Assembly: GCF_014201675.1 (NCBI RefSeq) | Contig: NZ_JACHEZ010000007.1 | Coordinates: forward strand, 62,001 to 126,000 | Reading direction: 5' to 3' | DNA length: 64,000 nucleotides | DNA from: Oceanithermus desulfurans | GTDB taxonomy: Bacteria > Deinococcota > Deinococci > Deinococcales > Marinithermaceae | Shown: positions 16,160 through 24,566 of the stretch, piece by piece | Layout: each line of letters begins with the position of its first letter | Numbering within the stretch: position 1 is the stretch's first letter | The notes under the pieces: model-generated | What the model was told of the DNA's origin: nothing | The model's database searches: none | The model's input: only the letters and a program-made list of their open reading frames with translations | Position numbers and translations under genes: made by a program

Positions 16160-16334
16160 CGATCAAGCTCGCTCGCCGCGCCCGCACTGGGTTTCCTTCG
16201 TCACCCCGAGCCACCCCGTGCCAATCCGGAGCTCAGGCCGGAAAAGAGCCTGTCGCTAGGCCAGAGGGAACGAGCCTCGGCGCTCGCCGGCGGGCGCGAA
16301 CCGGAAACCGAAGCCGTAGCGCGTTGTAGTTGGC

Positions 16335-16369
16335 ACCACGTACCACGTACCATCTACCACGTACCGCCT
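16335..16369. repeat. 7-bp tandem repeat
   Basis: Five units of ACCACGT or variants (ACCACGT twice, ACCATCT, ACCACGT, ACCGCCT), running into the stop codon of the FetB-like gene. Confidence 0.6.
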
Positions 16370-17081
16370 AGTACCCCGCCTCGCCGTCCACCGCCAACCG
16401 GCGCACGGCTTCCAAAAACACCGCTGCGGCCAGACCGGCGGCCGCGTAGACCATCAGCATCACCAAGATCTGATAGCGCGCGGCGATGAGCGGGCTCACC
16501 CCGGCGAGAATCTGCCCGGTCATCAGGCCGGGAATCGAAACGATGCCCACGGCGAAGAGCGCGTTGGTGGCGGGAATCAACGCGGCCTTGTAAGCCGCGG
16601 CGCGCGCCCGAGTGGGGCCCTTGCCCTCCCGGCGCTCCGAGAAGAAGCGCTCGGCGGCCAGGCTGACCGCGTTCATGGCGTTGGAGAACGCCATGCCCCC
16701 CAGGGGAATGAGCACCGAGGGCTTCCACCAGGGCTCGGGCCGCAGCACCAGCTCCACGGCCACCAAGAGCGCCAGCCCGCCCCCGCCCACCACGCCCAGC
16801 AAGGCGTAGGGATAGAGCCGGATGCGCTTCTTCGTCTCCGTGCGCAGGGCGATCCAGCCCGCCGCCAGGCTCATCAGCGCCAGCGTGCCCAGCACCACCA
16901 GCACGTGCTCGGTCTGGAAGATGTAGGCCAGCACGTAGCCCACCAGCAAGAGCTGCGCCAGCATACGCGCGAGCCCCGCCCAGGGCGTTTTCCGGTCTCC
17001 CGACCAGGAGATGTACCACCAGGCCACCAAAAGCGCCAGCGCCAGGGGGTAGAGCAAACGGACCAGCGGAATCTCGGTCAT
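16368..17081 (-). CDS. FetB-like ABC permease (UPF0014 family)
   Basis: A 237-residue integral membrane protein with about seven spans. The signature LRPEPWWKPSVLIPLGGMAFSNAMNAVSLAAERF and ATNALFAVGIVSIPGLMTGQILAGVSPLIAARYQI marks the UPF0014/FetB family; the E. coli member works with the ATPase FetA in iron export. No ATPase gene adjoins it here, so its partner must lie elsewhere or be shared. ATG at 17081 is preceded by TACCCTGATGTC, again like a leaderless start. The foreign methyltransferase cassette begins directly beyond its promoter. Confidence 0.85.
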   Translation of the reverse strand: MTEIPLVRLLYPLALALLVAWWYISWSGDRKTPWAGLARMLAQLLLVGYVLAYIFQTEHVLVVLGTLALMSLAAGWIALRTETKKRIRLYPYALLGVVGGGGLALLVAVELVLRPEPWWKPSVLIPLGGMAFSNAMNAVSLAAERFFSERREGKGPTRARAAAYKAALIPATNALFAVGIVSIPGLMTGQILAGVSPLIAARYQILVMLMVYAAAGLAAAVFLEAVRRLAVDGEAGY

Positions 17082-17270
17082 GACATCAGGGTACGATGTA
17101 TTGAATAACAGCGGGGCGAGTAGACGATAGGCAGGAGCCGCCAACCTTGTTTTTCAGACATGAGAATTCCAATCACGCTTGCGATGGCTTTCAACATGGT
17201 TAAGAGCCAGAAAGGAGCGAAAGTATGGGCATGTGTAATTTTATGTTAGAATATCACCGAGGAAGTCACG

Positions 17271-18317
17271 ATGTATAAGGCAATTGACTTGTTTAGTGGT
17301 ATGGGTGGTTTAACGCTAGGTCTAAAGCAAGCGGGATTCAAGGTCTTGGCAGCAGTTGAAAAAGATGACCTTGCGGCAGAAACCTATAAGGCAAATCACT
17401 TTGAAGTAAAGCTAATCCACGACGATATCCGTCGTGTTAATCCAAACAAGCTACTTAAGGACCTTGGACTATATCCCGGAGAAATAGATTTAGTTGCAGG
17501 ATGCCCGCCATGCCAAGGTTTTTCAAATATTAGAACTCTCAACGGTGCCAGAATGATATGCGACCCACGGAATGAATTAGTTGAAGTATTTGCTAAGTTT
17601 ATCTTAGAGATACAACCAAAGGCCGTTATGATGGAAAATGTGACCGGCTTAGTAGCGGACGACCGTTTCGCTGTAATGCGAAAATCATTATTGAACGCTG
17701 GATATCAAGAGACATACGATATACTAGATGCTCAGGACTATGGAGTCCCCCAACGCAGGAGAAGATTAATATATTTAGCGGGAAAGGGCTTTTCTATACC
17801 ATTTGGTGAAACATCGCCTGTAAAATTAACCGTACGAGAAGCTATTGCAAACCTGCCCACCGCAGGGAAGAGTGGAGACCCGTTGCATGACTTTCCCGAA
17901 AAGAGAAGCGAGAGGATCAAAAGACTAATTAGCATGATACCAAAAAATGGGGGAAGCCGATCAGATCTCCCCGAAGAACTTCAGCTGAAGTGCCATTCAA
18001 GAACAGATGGTTTCAATGACGTATACGGGCGCATGACTTGGGATAAGGTTGCCCCAACTATTACAGGTGGATGTTTTAATCCATCTAAAGGAAGATTTAT
18101 TCACCCAGAAGAAAACCGTGCCATTACGATTCGTGAAGCGGCACTTCTGCAGGGGTTTCCAGCAGATTATATATTTCCTATTACAAAAAGCAAAGTAGCG
18201 CTAGCAGAGATGATCGGCAACGCACTTCCGCCGCCGTTCATCGCGGCTCACGCCAGAAGCATCCTACGAGTCCTCCGTGACAACGGCGGAGGGGTGACCA
18301 CCGAAAAGAGGGATTGA
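17271..18317 (+). CDS. DNA (cytosine-5) methyltransferase
   Basis: A 348-residue C5 methyltransferase. Motif I is DLFSGMGGLTLGL (residues 6-18), the catalytic PPCQ with Cys81 is in GCPPCQGFS, ENV is at 122-124, QRRRR at 161-165, and motif X is GNALPPPF near 320. The target-recognition region (about 180-290) is short, so a small specific site is likely but cannot be read out. GAGGAAG precedes the ATG. The last 30 codons switch to host-like GC, which suggests that recombination joined this gene to the following helicase. With vsr downstream, the cassette resembles dcm-vsr pairs, but the gene between them is unusual. Confidence 0.93.
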   Translation: MYKAIDLFSGMGGLTLGLKQAGFKVLAAVEKDDLAAETYKANHFEVKLIHDDIRRVNPNKLLKDLGLYPGEIDLVAGCPPCQGFSNIRTLNGARMICDPRNELVEVFAKFILEIQPKAVMMENVTGLVADDRFAVMRKSLLNAGYQETYDILDAQDYGVPQRRRRLIYLAGKGFSIPFGETSPVKLTVREAIANLPTAGKSGDPLHDFPEKRSERIKRLISMIPKNGGSRSDLPEELQLKCHSRTDGFNDVYGRMTWDKVAPTITGGCFNPSKGRFIHPEENRAITIREAALLQGFPADYIFPITKSKVALAEMIGNALPPPFIAAHARSILRVLRDNGGGVTTEKRD

Positions 18318-18323
18318 TCAGGC

Positions 18324-21254
18324 ATGAACATCGACCAGATCTTGAGGAACGAGTTGACGCCGGAACAGTACGCCGCCGCGTCCGATCCGGCGCAAGAGCT
18401 GTTGTGTCTGGCGTGCGCCGGCTCCGGTAAGTCGCGGACGCTCGCATACCGCATCGCCAGACTCCTCGCGGAAGGAGAGCCGCCCGAAGGTGTCGTCGCA
18501 TTCACCTTCACCGAGAAAGCGGCGGAATCCATCAAGCGCCGCGTTTCCCAAGCCCTGTCGGGCGCCGGACTCGATCCCACGGTGTTGGGGGCGATGTATA
18601 TCGGCACCATCCATTCTTACTGTCAGCATGTACTCGGCGAAATGGATGTGACGTACCGCCAGTATGACGTGCTCGACGAGAACCGGCTCAAACTCTATCT
18701 GATCTCCCGATACTACCAGTTGGGGCTTCAGCACTTTCGGAACCGAGCGCGGGGCAACAGTTATTTCGATACGATCAAACAGGCTTCAGACGCATGGAAG
18801 ACCGCCAACGACGAATTGCTTGATTTCGCCGCAGTCGCTCAGGAAGACCTGGATCTCGGTGGTCTTCTGGTCCGCATACGGGACAGCTTGCGTGCGGATC
18901 AATACCTCGACTTTTCCTTGATGATCAGAGAAGTCGTTGAGGCTCTGCATTCTCGGCGCGCCGAGGCGGATCGAGCCGTCGAGGGATTGCGACATCTCAT
19001 GGTCGATGAATATCAGGACGTGAATCCGGCGCAGGAAGAATTGATCAGATTGCTTCATGAGCGGTCGGAAACACTGTTCGTCGTCGGCGATGATGACCAG
19101 GCGATTTACGCTTGGCGGGGAGCGGACGTCCAGAACATCCTGACATTCCAACAGCGATACCCATCGGCCTCGACGCACACATTGTCGACCAACTTCCGAA
19201 GCACCAGGCCCATTGTGGAAGCCGCGGATCAGTTTGCGGCTTCTCAGTTGGGTCCGAGCCGCATTCCGAAGAACCCGCAGGCCGCCGCGGACCGGACTCC
19301 ACAAGATTTCAGAGTGCTCTGGTTTCCGGATAGGGCGGCGGAAGCGGAATGGGTGGCGGAACGGATTCGGGATCTCTTGGGCACCGCCTATGACGACAAC
19401 GGTTCGATCCGTGGTCTGACCCCGGCGGATTTCGCCATTCTCATGCGTTCGACCCGCCAGAATGAACAAGACGGGACGCCGCGGCATGCGGCGTTCACAG
19501 CGGCGCTCGAACGTCTTGGTATTCCATTCAGCCTGGAAGCAGGCGGCGGCCCTTTTGATCGACCGCAGACGGCGGTTCTTCGGAGCACCTTCGAGCTTCT
19601 ACGCGACAGCCCACCCGACCGGAACACGGTGGAGACGCATTTCAATACCGCGGTCTTACCGGCTTACCCAGACGCTGATTTCGACAGGCTGGTCCGCGTC
19701 CTGACGGAATGGGGACGTCGGATTCACCGGCCGCAGGGTTCGACGAGAATCCGGCTTTATCCTCAGCAGCTCGTTTACGATCTGCTGGAAGCGTTCAACA
19801 TCGCCCGTACAGGCTTCAGCGACGACGTTATGCGGGACATCGGACTCTTCAGCCGGATGATCTTGGACGTCGAGACGGTTTATATGAGCGTCGATTCACG
19901 CCAGCGGTTCTCCGAGGTTCTCAATTTTCTTCAGCACGCCGCGGAGACCGGATACGACGTGTCGACGGATGACATCGTTCAAAGACCCGACGCCGTCACC
20001 GTGTCCACGGTGCACAAGATGAAGGGGCTGGAATTCCCATGTGTGTTCGTGGTTGATGTCGAGGCGCACAGGTTTCCGAAAAGAAGAAGCCGCTATTCGG
20101 GGTGGCTGCCGGCTGGTGTCATGGGGTCCGCCATCAGCCGCGGTGCATACCAAAGCACACTGGACGAGGAGGCCAGGCTTTTCTACACAGCTGCAACGCG
20201 GGCCGAACGCTACCTCTACGTGAGCGGAGCACAAGACCTACCTCAAGCGAAACGCCCCGCCCGTCCATCGCCCTATGCTCTTCAGCTTGCATCTCATCCC
20301 GCGGCGGTTGACGATGCCGCAGGCCTGCCAGCCGGGCTCGCTGCGGTCGAACCGAAGCGCCGCGTGGAAGACACCGACTACCCGACAAGTTTCACGGAGG
20401 TCAGGTATTACCTGCAGTGCCCGAAAAGCTATCAATTCCGGGAACGATACGGACTCAACCCGGTGGTTCCGGAAATGTTCGGTTACGGACGCACCGTTCA
20501 CACTTCCATCCAGAAGCTCCACGAACTCCATCCTGATGCTCCGCCGGCGCCGGATCAAGTGGAACAAGTAGTCTTGGACACATTCCATCTGAAGCATGTC
20601 CCTCAGAGCGGGGATCCTGTGAAACGGCCGGGTGCTTACGAGAACTCGAGAAGTCGGGCCGTAGAAATCGCAAAGGACTACGTGGTGTCCTATGGCGGGG
20701 ATTTTGAGCGGGAGCGTCAGGTGGAGGCTGTTTTCGAGATTCCTGCCTCTAACTGCGTCATCTCGGGATCCATAGATCTCCTGCTTCACGAAGACGAAGA
20801 AGGCAACATTCTTCAAGCGGAAATTATCGACTTCAAGACCATGGAAGGCGGCGAGGAGATCCACGAAAACGACGAGCTGGATTGGACTGAGTTGGCGCTG
20901 CAAGTCCAACTGTATGCCCGCGCGGCCGATCAAGTGCTCGGACGTAATGCAAGAACAGGCAGCGTCCACCTCCTGAAAGACAACCAACGGGTCGAAGTGC
21001 CCATCACGCAGGACGCAGTTGATGCAGCTTTGAAGAACATCGAGTGGGCGGTAACGGGGATTCTGAGCTCCGACTTCCCGATGCGCCCGCATCCTGAAAA
21101 ATGTGCAAAGTGCGATTTCAGAACGATCTGCCCGCAGGAGCCTCAGGATTTCCGTGTGGGAACGGCGATTCCGCCCGAGCTGCACTTGCCTGGAGAACAT
21201 CGGGAAATGGTCAGAGCATTCAGCTTGTACCAGGAGGTAGACAATGCCGGATAA
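18324..21254 (+). CDS. UvrD-type helicase with C-terminal Fe-S PD-(D/E)XK nuclease domain
   Basis: A 976-residue fusion like the AddA/AddB and RecB class. SF1A motifs: Walker A ACAGSGKSRT (Lys36), LMVDEYQDVNP near 230, GDDDQAIYAWRGAD near 255, TVHKMKGLEFPCVFV near 560, and YTAATRAERYLYV near 620. From about 685 a nuclease domain follows. A single Cys in QCPKSYQFRERYGL and three near the end in CAKCDFRTIC form an AddB/Cas4-type iron-sulfur set. GSIDLLL and IIDFKT supply the Asp and D-x-K residues. It should unwind and cut DNA. It lies between methyltransferase and Vsr genes, six bases after dcm and overlapping vsr by 11. That context suggests restriction of unmethylated DNA, or repair linked to the methylation (inference). 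Confidence 0.9.
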   Translation: MNIDQILRNELTPEQYAAASDPAQELLCLACAGSGKSRTLAYRIARLLAEGEPPEGVVAFTFTEKAAESIKRRVSQALSGAGLDPTVLGAMYIGTIHSYCQHVLGEMDVTYRQYDVLDENRLKLYLISRYYQLGLQHFRNRARGNSYFDTIKQASDAWKTANDELLDFAAVAQEDLDLGGLLVRIRDSLRADQYLDFSLMIREVVEALHSRRAEADRAVEGLRHLMVDEYQDVNPAQEELIRLLHERSETLFVVGDDDQAIYAWRGADVQNILTFQQRYPSASTHTLSTNFRSTRPIVEAADQFAASQLGPSRIPKNPQAAADRTPQDFRVLWFPDRAAEAEWVAERIRDLLGTAYDDNGSIRGLTPADFAILMRSTRQNEQDGTPRHAAFTAALERLGIPFSLEAGGGPFDRPQTAVLRSTFELLRDSPPDRNTVETHFNTAVLPAYPDADFDRLVRVLTEWGRRIHRPQGSTRIRLYPQQLVYDLLEAFNIARTGFSDDVMRDIGLFSRMILDVETVYMSVDSRQRFSEVLNFLQHAAETGYDVSTDDIVQRPDAVTVSTVHKMKGLEFPCVFVVDVEAHRFPKRRSRYSGWLPAGVMGSAISRGAYQSTLDEEARLFYTAATRAERYLYVSGAQDLPQAKRPARPSPYALQLASHPAAVDDAAGLPAGLAAVEPKRRVEDTDYPTSFTEVRYYLQCPKSYQFRERYGLNPVVPEMFGYGRTVHTSIQKLHELHPDAPPAPDQVEQVVLDTFHLKHVPQSGDPVKRPGAYENSRSRAVEIAKDYVVSYGGDFERERQVEAVFEIPASNCVISGSIDLLLHEDEEGNILQAEIIDFKTMEGGEEIHENDELDWTELALQVQLYARAADQVLGRNARTGSVHLLKDNQRVEVPITQDAVDAALKNIEWAVTGILSSDFPMRPHPEKCAKCDFRTICPQEPQDFRVGTAIPPELHLPGEHREMVRAFSLYQEVDNAG

Positions 21255-21648
21255 CTTGACGCCCGAGCAGAGAAGTTACTGCATGTCCCGTAATAAAGGA
21301 AAGGACACCAAATTAGAAATGCGTGTCCGCTCTGAACTCCACAAAAGGGGATACAGATTCCGCAAGCATGTAAAGGAGTTGCCGGGTAAACCTGATGTAG
21401 TTTTTACAAAGGCCAAGGTGGCGGTTTTCATAGACGGAGACTTTTGGCATGGCTACAGATTTCCAGCATGGGAACACAAGGTATCGGACTTCTGGAAGCA
21501 AAAGATCAACAAGAACCGCGAGCGGGACAGAAGAAACCACAGAAAGTTAAGAAGAATGGGTTGGAAGGTGCTAAGAATTTGGGAACATGACGTAAGGCAT
21601 GATATAGATAAGGTTGTAGACAAAATCGTGCAATTAGTTAACTCTTAA
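21244..21648 (+). CDS. vsr: Vsr-type DNA mismatch endonuclease
   Basis: A 134-residue very-short-patch repair nuclease that nicks 5' of T in T:G mismatches left by deaminated 5-methylcytosine. The family motifs are complete: MSRNKGKDTKLEMRVRSELHKRGYRFRKH, then LPGKPDVVF with the catalytic Asp, VAVFIDGDFWHGYRFP with a conserved His, and WKQKINKNRERDRRNHRKLRRMGWKVLRIWEHD. The two external zinc Cys of E. coli Vsr are not obvious. ATG at 21244 lies inside the helicase gene (11-base overlap). Its TAA overlaps the convergent priA stop. Confidence 0.94.
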   Translation: MPDNLTPEQRSYCMSRNKGKDTKLEMRVRSELHKRGYRFRKHVKELPGKPDVVFTKAKVAVFIDGDFWHGYRFPAWEHKVSDFWKQKINKNRERDRRNHRKLRRMGWKVLRIWEHDVRHDIDKVVDKIVQLVNS

Positions 21649-23840
21649 TCCTCTAACAACCCAACGAACCCCACCGGATCAGGGTCGAGGCGCAGGCGGG
21701 CGCCTTTGGGGGCGGGGAGGTCGCGTAGCCAGGCGGCCAGCTGGGCGGGGTCGTGGCTGCGGAGGATCAGGTGGAAGACGTAGCGGCCGCGCACCCGCGG
21801 CACCGGCGCCGGGGCGGGGCCGAGGAGCGGGGCGGGGGCTCCCGCGGGGTCCGCGGGCTCGGCGGCTTCGGGCTCCGGGCCGATGCGCTTTTTCAAGAAT
21901 TCCGCCGCCTCCATGGCCGCGGCGCGGGCGGTGGCTTCCTGGCGGTGGCTGAACTCGAGCACCACCATCCGCACCGCCGGCGGGTAGCCGAGCATGCGCC
22001 TGAGCACCAGCTCGGTCTCGGGCACGCTCGTCACGTCACCTTCGATTAGCGCTTCTACGGCCGGGTGGTCGGGCTCGAAGGTCTGCAGGGCCAAGAGCGG
22101 GCTGCGGCTGGGGTGCAGGTCGGCCAGCTGCCACAGGAGGCGGTGGTAGCGCTCGGGGGCGCGGAAGTCGGAGGCGGGCAGGAACCCCTCGGCGTAGGGC
22201 AGCAGCACCAGGGCGAGCTCCGGGGGCGCGGGGGTGCGGAGAAGCGCCGTCGTGCCCACCACCACGCCGACCTCGCCCCGCTGGAGGGGGCTGAGGTCGT
22301 CCTTGCGCTCGGCCGAGTACTGGTAGACGGGCAGGCTGGGCACGCGCCTGCGGACCTCCTCGGCCACCCACTGCACCCCGGGACCGGCGTAGCCGAAGAC
22401 CTCGCCGCCGCAGACGGGGCAGACCTCGGGCGCGGGTTCGCTGTGGCCGCACTGGTGGCAGACCAGGCGGCCCCGGCGGCCCGGTTTGTGGAAGCGCAGC
22501 GGCAGGTCGCAGTTGGAGCAGACGGGTTGCCAGTCGCAGCTCTTGCAGAAGAGGCGGCCCGAGTAGCCGCGGCGGGCGACCAGCACCAGCGCCTGCCGCC
22601 CCTTCTCGGGCACCTGGGCGAGGAGCTCGACCGCGCGACCGGTGAGCGGCCAGCCGCGCTCGCGCCGCAGGTCGATGGGCAGCACCCGGGTGCGCGGCGG
22701 CCGCACCAAGAGGCCCGGCTTTTCCACCACCTCGACGGCCGGGGTGAGGCTCAGGTAGTGCAGCTCCGCCCCCAACATCTCGGCGCGCAGCTCGGCGAGG
22801 CGCACCGCGTGGGCGCGGCTGCCGGAGGCGAGCTTGTAGGAGTCGGAACCCTCGTCCATCACCACGATCCGCTTCCAGCGGCGGGGCATGAGGAGCGCCT
22901 GGTAGCTGCCCAGGACCACCGGAGCGGCCTCGCGCCACAGCGCCCGCCGCAGATCCGGGCTCTGGCCGCCGTGGAAGGGCAGGACGGGCGGCGGCCAGCG
23001 GTCGTAGGCCCGCTCGAGCGCGTAGCGCTCGGGAAAGAGGACCAGGGTCTCGCCCTCCCGGGCCAGACCGGCGGCGAGCTGCAGCCGCTCGGCGTGGCGG
23101 CCGCCGCTCACGCGCGTCGGCGGTTCGGGCACGGGCAGGGGGCGGATGGGCGATCCGGCGGGGGGCGGGGCGGCGAGTTCCAGCTCGACCTCGCGCCAGC
23201 CGGCGTAGCCCTTATCCACCAGCGCCCGCACCACCCCGGGCCCCACCCCGGCCGCCGCCGCCAGCGCGGTTTGGCTCTCGGCCTCGCCCAGGGCGCGCAG
23301 GGTCTCGAGCGCCGCCCGCTGCTTGGGGGTCAGCTTTTCCGTGGGTTCGCGCAGCGGCACCAGGGTCTTGCGGGTGGGTTTCAGCGCCCGCACCCGCTCC
23401 TCGAGCACCCCCCCCTCGCGCAGCTCGTCGAGGAGCGCGGGGTCCAGCTCGGCGGCGTCGCGCCACAGCGCCAGCTGCGGCAGCCCTGGCCGCACCGCTC
23501 CGTCCACCAACCGCACCTCGTGGTGCAAGGGCGGCTCCAAAAAGGGGACCAGGTCGGCGAGCAGCTGCCCCGGCGGAGCGAAGTAGTGTTCGGCGGCCCG
23601 CATCAGGAAGGCGAGGCCGGCTTCGTCGAGGAAGGGCTCGGCGTCCAGGTAACCGATGGCGTGGCGCAGGGCGAAGTCGCCCTCGGCCGCATCCTCCACC
23701 TCCACGACCACCCCCACCCGCATCCCCTTGCGGAAGGGCACGGCCACGCGCAGCCCCGGCCGGGGCGGGAGGGGCGCGCCCTCGGGCGCCAGGTAGCTGA
23801 GCGGGCCCAGGGGCAGCGGAAGGAGGATCGAGAGGCGCAT
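21645..23840 (-). CDS. priA: Primosomal protein PriA, helicase-inactive form
   Basis: A 731-residue replication-restart protein that loads the replisome at stalled forks. The N-terminal 3'-binding domain, winged helix, helicase lobes and zinc region are in normal order. Eight Cys (CKSC, CSNC, CHQC, CPVC near residues 430-480) bind zinc. The Walker A is gone: the GxxGxGKT position reads AREGETLVLFPE, and motif II is DEGSDSYK rather than DEEH. D. radiodurans PriA is reported to be a pseudohelicase with the same loss, so this is probably a lineage trait. The foreign cassette ends on its stop codon. Confidence 0.93.
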   Translation of the reverse strand: MRLSILLPLPLGPLSYLAPEGAPLPPRPGLRVAVPFRKGMRVGVVVEVEDAAEGDFALRHAIGYLDAEPFLDEAGLAFLMRAAEHYFAPPGQLLADLVPFLEPPLHHEVRLVDGAVRPGLPQLALWRDAAELDPALLDELREGGVLEERVRALKPTRKTLVPLREPTEKLTPKQRAALETLRALGEAESQTALAAAAGVGPGVVRALVDKGYAGWREVELELAAPPPAGSPIRPLPVPEPPTRVSGGRHAERLQLAAGLAREGETLVLFPERYALERAYDRWPPPVLPFHGGQSPDLRRALWREAAPVVLGSYQALLMPRRWKRIVVMDEGSDSYKLASGSRAHAVRLAELRAEMLGAELHYLSLTPAVEVVEKPGLLVRPPRTRVLPIDLRRERGWPLTGRAVELLAQVPEKGRQALVLVARRGYSGRLFCKSCDWQPVCSNCDLPLRFHKPGRRGRLVCHQCGHSEPAPEVCPVCGGEVFGYAGPGVQWVAEEVRRRVPSLPVYQYSAERKDDLSPLQRGEVGVVVGTTALLRTPAPPELALVLLPYAEGFLPASDFRAPERYHRLLWQLADLHPSRSPLLALQTFEPDHPAVEALIEGDVTSVPETELVLRRMLGYPPAVRMVVLEFSHRQEATARAAAMEAAEFLKKRIGPEPEAAEPADPAGAPAPLLGPAPAPVPRVRGRYVFHLILRSHDPAQLAAWLRDLPAPKGARLRLDPDPVGFVGLLED

Positions 23841-23861
23841 CCGCCCTCAGGATACCGGCCG

Positions 23862-23867
23862 TAGAAT
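23862..23867 (+). promoter_or_regulatory. -10 box of the racemase-MFS operon
   Basis: TAGAAT exactly six bases before the racemase ATG; no ribosome site, so leaderless initiation is expected. Confidence 0.6.
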
Positions 23868-23873
23868 GGGCGC

Positions 23874-24566
23874 ATGGAGATCATCGGCGTGCTGGGAGGC
23901 ATGAGCTGGCCCTCGACGCTCGAGTACTACCGGCTCATGAACGAGGCCGCGCAGGCGCGGCTGGGGCCGGACCGCTCGGCCGAGATCCTGCTCTACTCGC
24001 TCGACTGGGGGCGGATCGAGCGCCTGCAGCACGCCGGCGACTGGGACGCGCTCAGCGAGGAGCTGATCACCGGGGCGCGGCGGCTGGTGCTGGGGGGCGC
24101 GGGCTTCCTGGTGATCGCCACCAACACCATGCACAAGGTGGCCGACGCGGTGGCGGCGGTGAGCGGGCTCGAGGTGCTGCACATCGCCGACGCCACCGCC
24201 CGGGCGCTGCGGGAGGCGGGAGTGCGCCGCGCCGGGCTGCTGGGCACCCGCTTCACCATGGAGGAGCCCTTCATGCGCGAGCGGCTGGAGGGGTGGGGAC
24301 TCGAGGTGCTCGTGCCCGAGCCCGAGGACCGCGAGGCGGTCCACCGCATCATCTACGAGGAGCTGGTGCAGGGCGTCGTCCGCGACGCCTCGCGCGAGGT
24401 CTACCGCGGGATGATGGCGCGGCTGGTCGAGCGCGGGGCCGGGGGCATCGTCCTTGGCTGCACCGAGATCGGCTTGCTGGTGGGGCCCGAAGACGCCCCG
24501 GTGCCCGTCTTCGACACCACCCGCATCCACGCCGAGGCGGCGGTGGCGCGGGCGCTCGGGGGCTGA
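23874..24566 (+). CDS. Aspartate/glutamate racemase family protein
   Basis: A 230-residue PLP-independent amino-acid racemase of the Asp/Glu superfamily (YgeA-like). The N-terminal IGVLGGMSWPSTLEYY, the first active-site region FLVIATNTMHK (Thr where many members have Cys), and the C-terminal GGIVLGCTEIGLLV with the second Cys are visible. The missing first cysteine makes the usual two-base mechanism uncertain; many YgeA-type proteins have Thr or Cys there with broad specificity. Its TGA overlaps the MFS start (TGATG), so the two work as an operon. Confidence 0.85.
   Translation: MEIIGVLGGMSWPSTLEYYRLMNEAAQARLGPDRSAEILLYSLDWGRIERLQHAGDWDALSEELITGARRLVLGGAGFLVIATNTMHKVADAVAAVSGLEVLHIADATARALREAGVRRAGLLGTRFTMEEPFMRERLEGWGLEVLVPEPEDREAVHRIIYEELVQGVVRDASREVYRGMMARLVERGAGGIVLGCTEIGLLVGPEDAPVPVFDTTRIHAEAAVARALGG

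Larger units (their letters stand above)
15668..16367. other. 700-bp non-coding region rich in repeats
   Basis: Between ndk and the FetB-like gene no credible coding frame exists. The region holds three copies of a REP-like palindrome (15728-15774, 15978-16031, 16113-16159), lower-GC filler with runs such as CACCTACTACCTACC, and a 7-bp tandem repeat at its right end. It looks like an accumulation site for small repetitive elements. Confidence 0.7.
17090..21648 (+). mobile_element. Foreign DNA-methylation cassette (dcm - helicase/nuclease - vsr)
   Basis: GC content drops sharply at about 17090 and returns to host level exactly at the priA stop codon; the vsr and priA stop codons overlap within TTAA. 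The three genes run in one direction with gaps of +6 and -11 bases. Base use changes again inside the cassette. The outer dcm and vsr genes are AT-rich, the central helicase is much richer in GC, and the first change falls within the last 30 codons of dcm near 18225. No integrase, terminal repeats or tRNA target are visible. Confidence 0.75.

Noticed and set aside
15795-16489. Forward frames of up to 235 residues after ndk
   Set aside because: They run through REP palindromes and simple repeats and have no coding pattern.
16368-17081. A nearby FetA ATPase for the FetB-like permease
   Set aside because: No ABC ATPase lies next to it; the only ABC ATPase in the window is coupled to its own ABC-2 permease 3 kb away.
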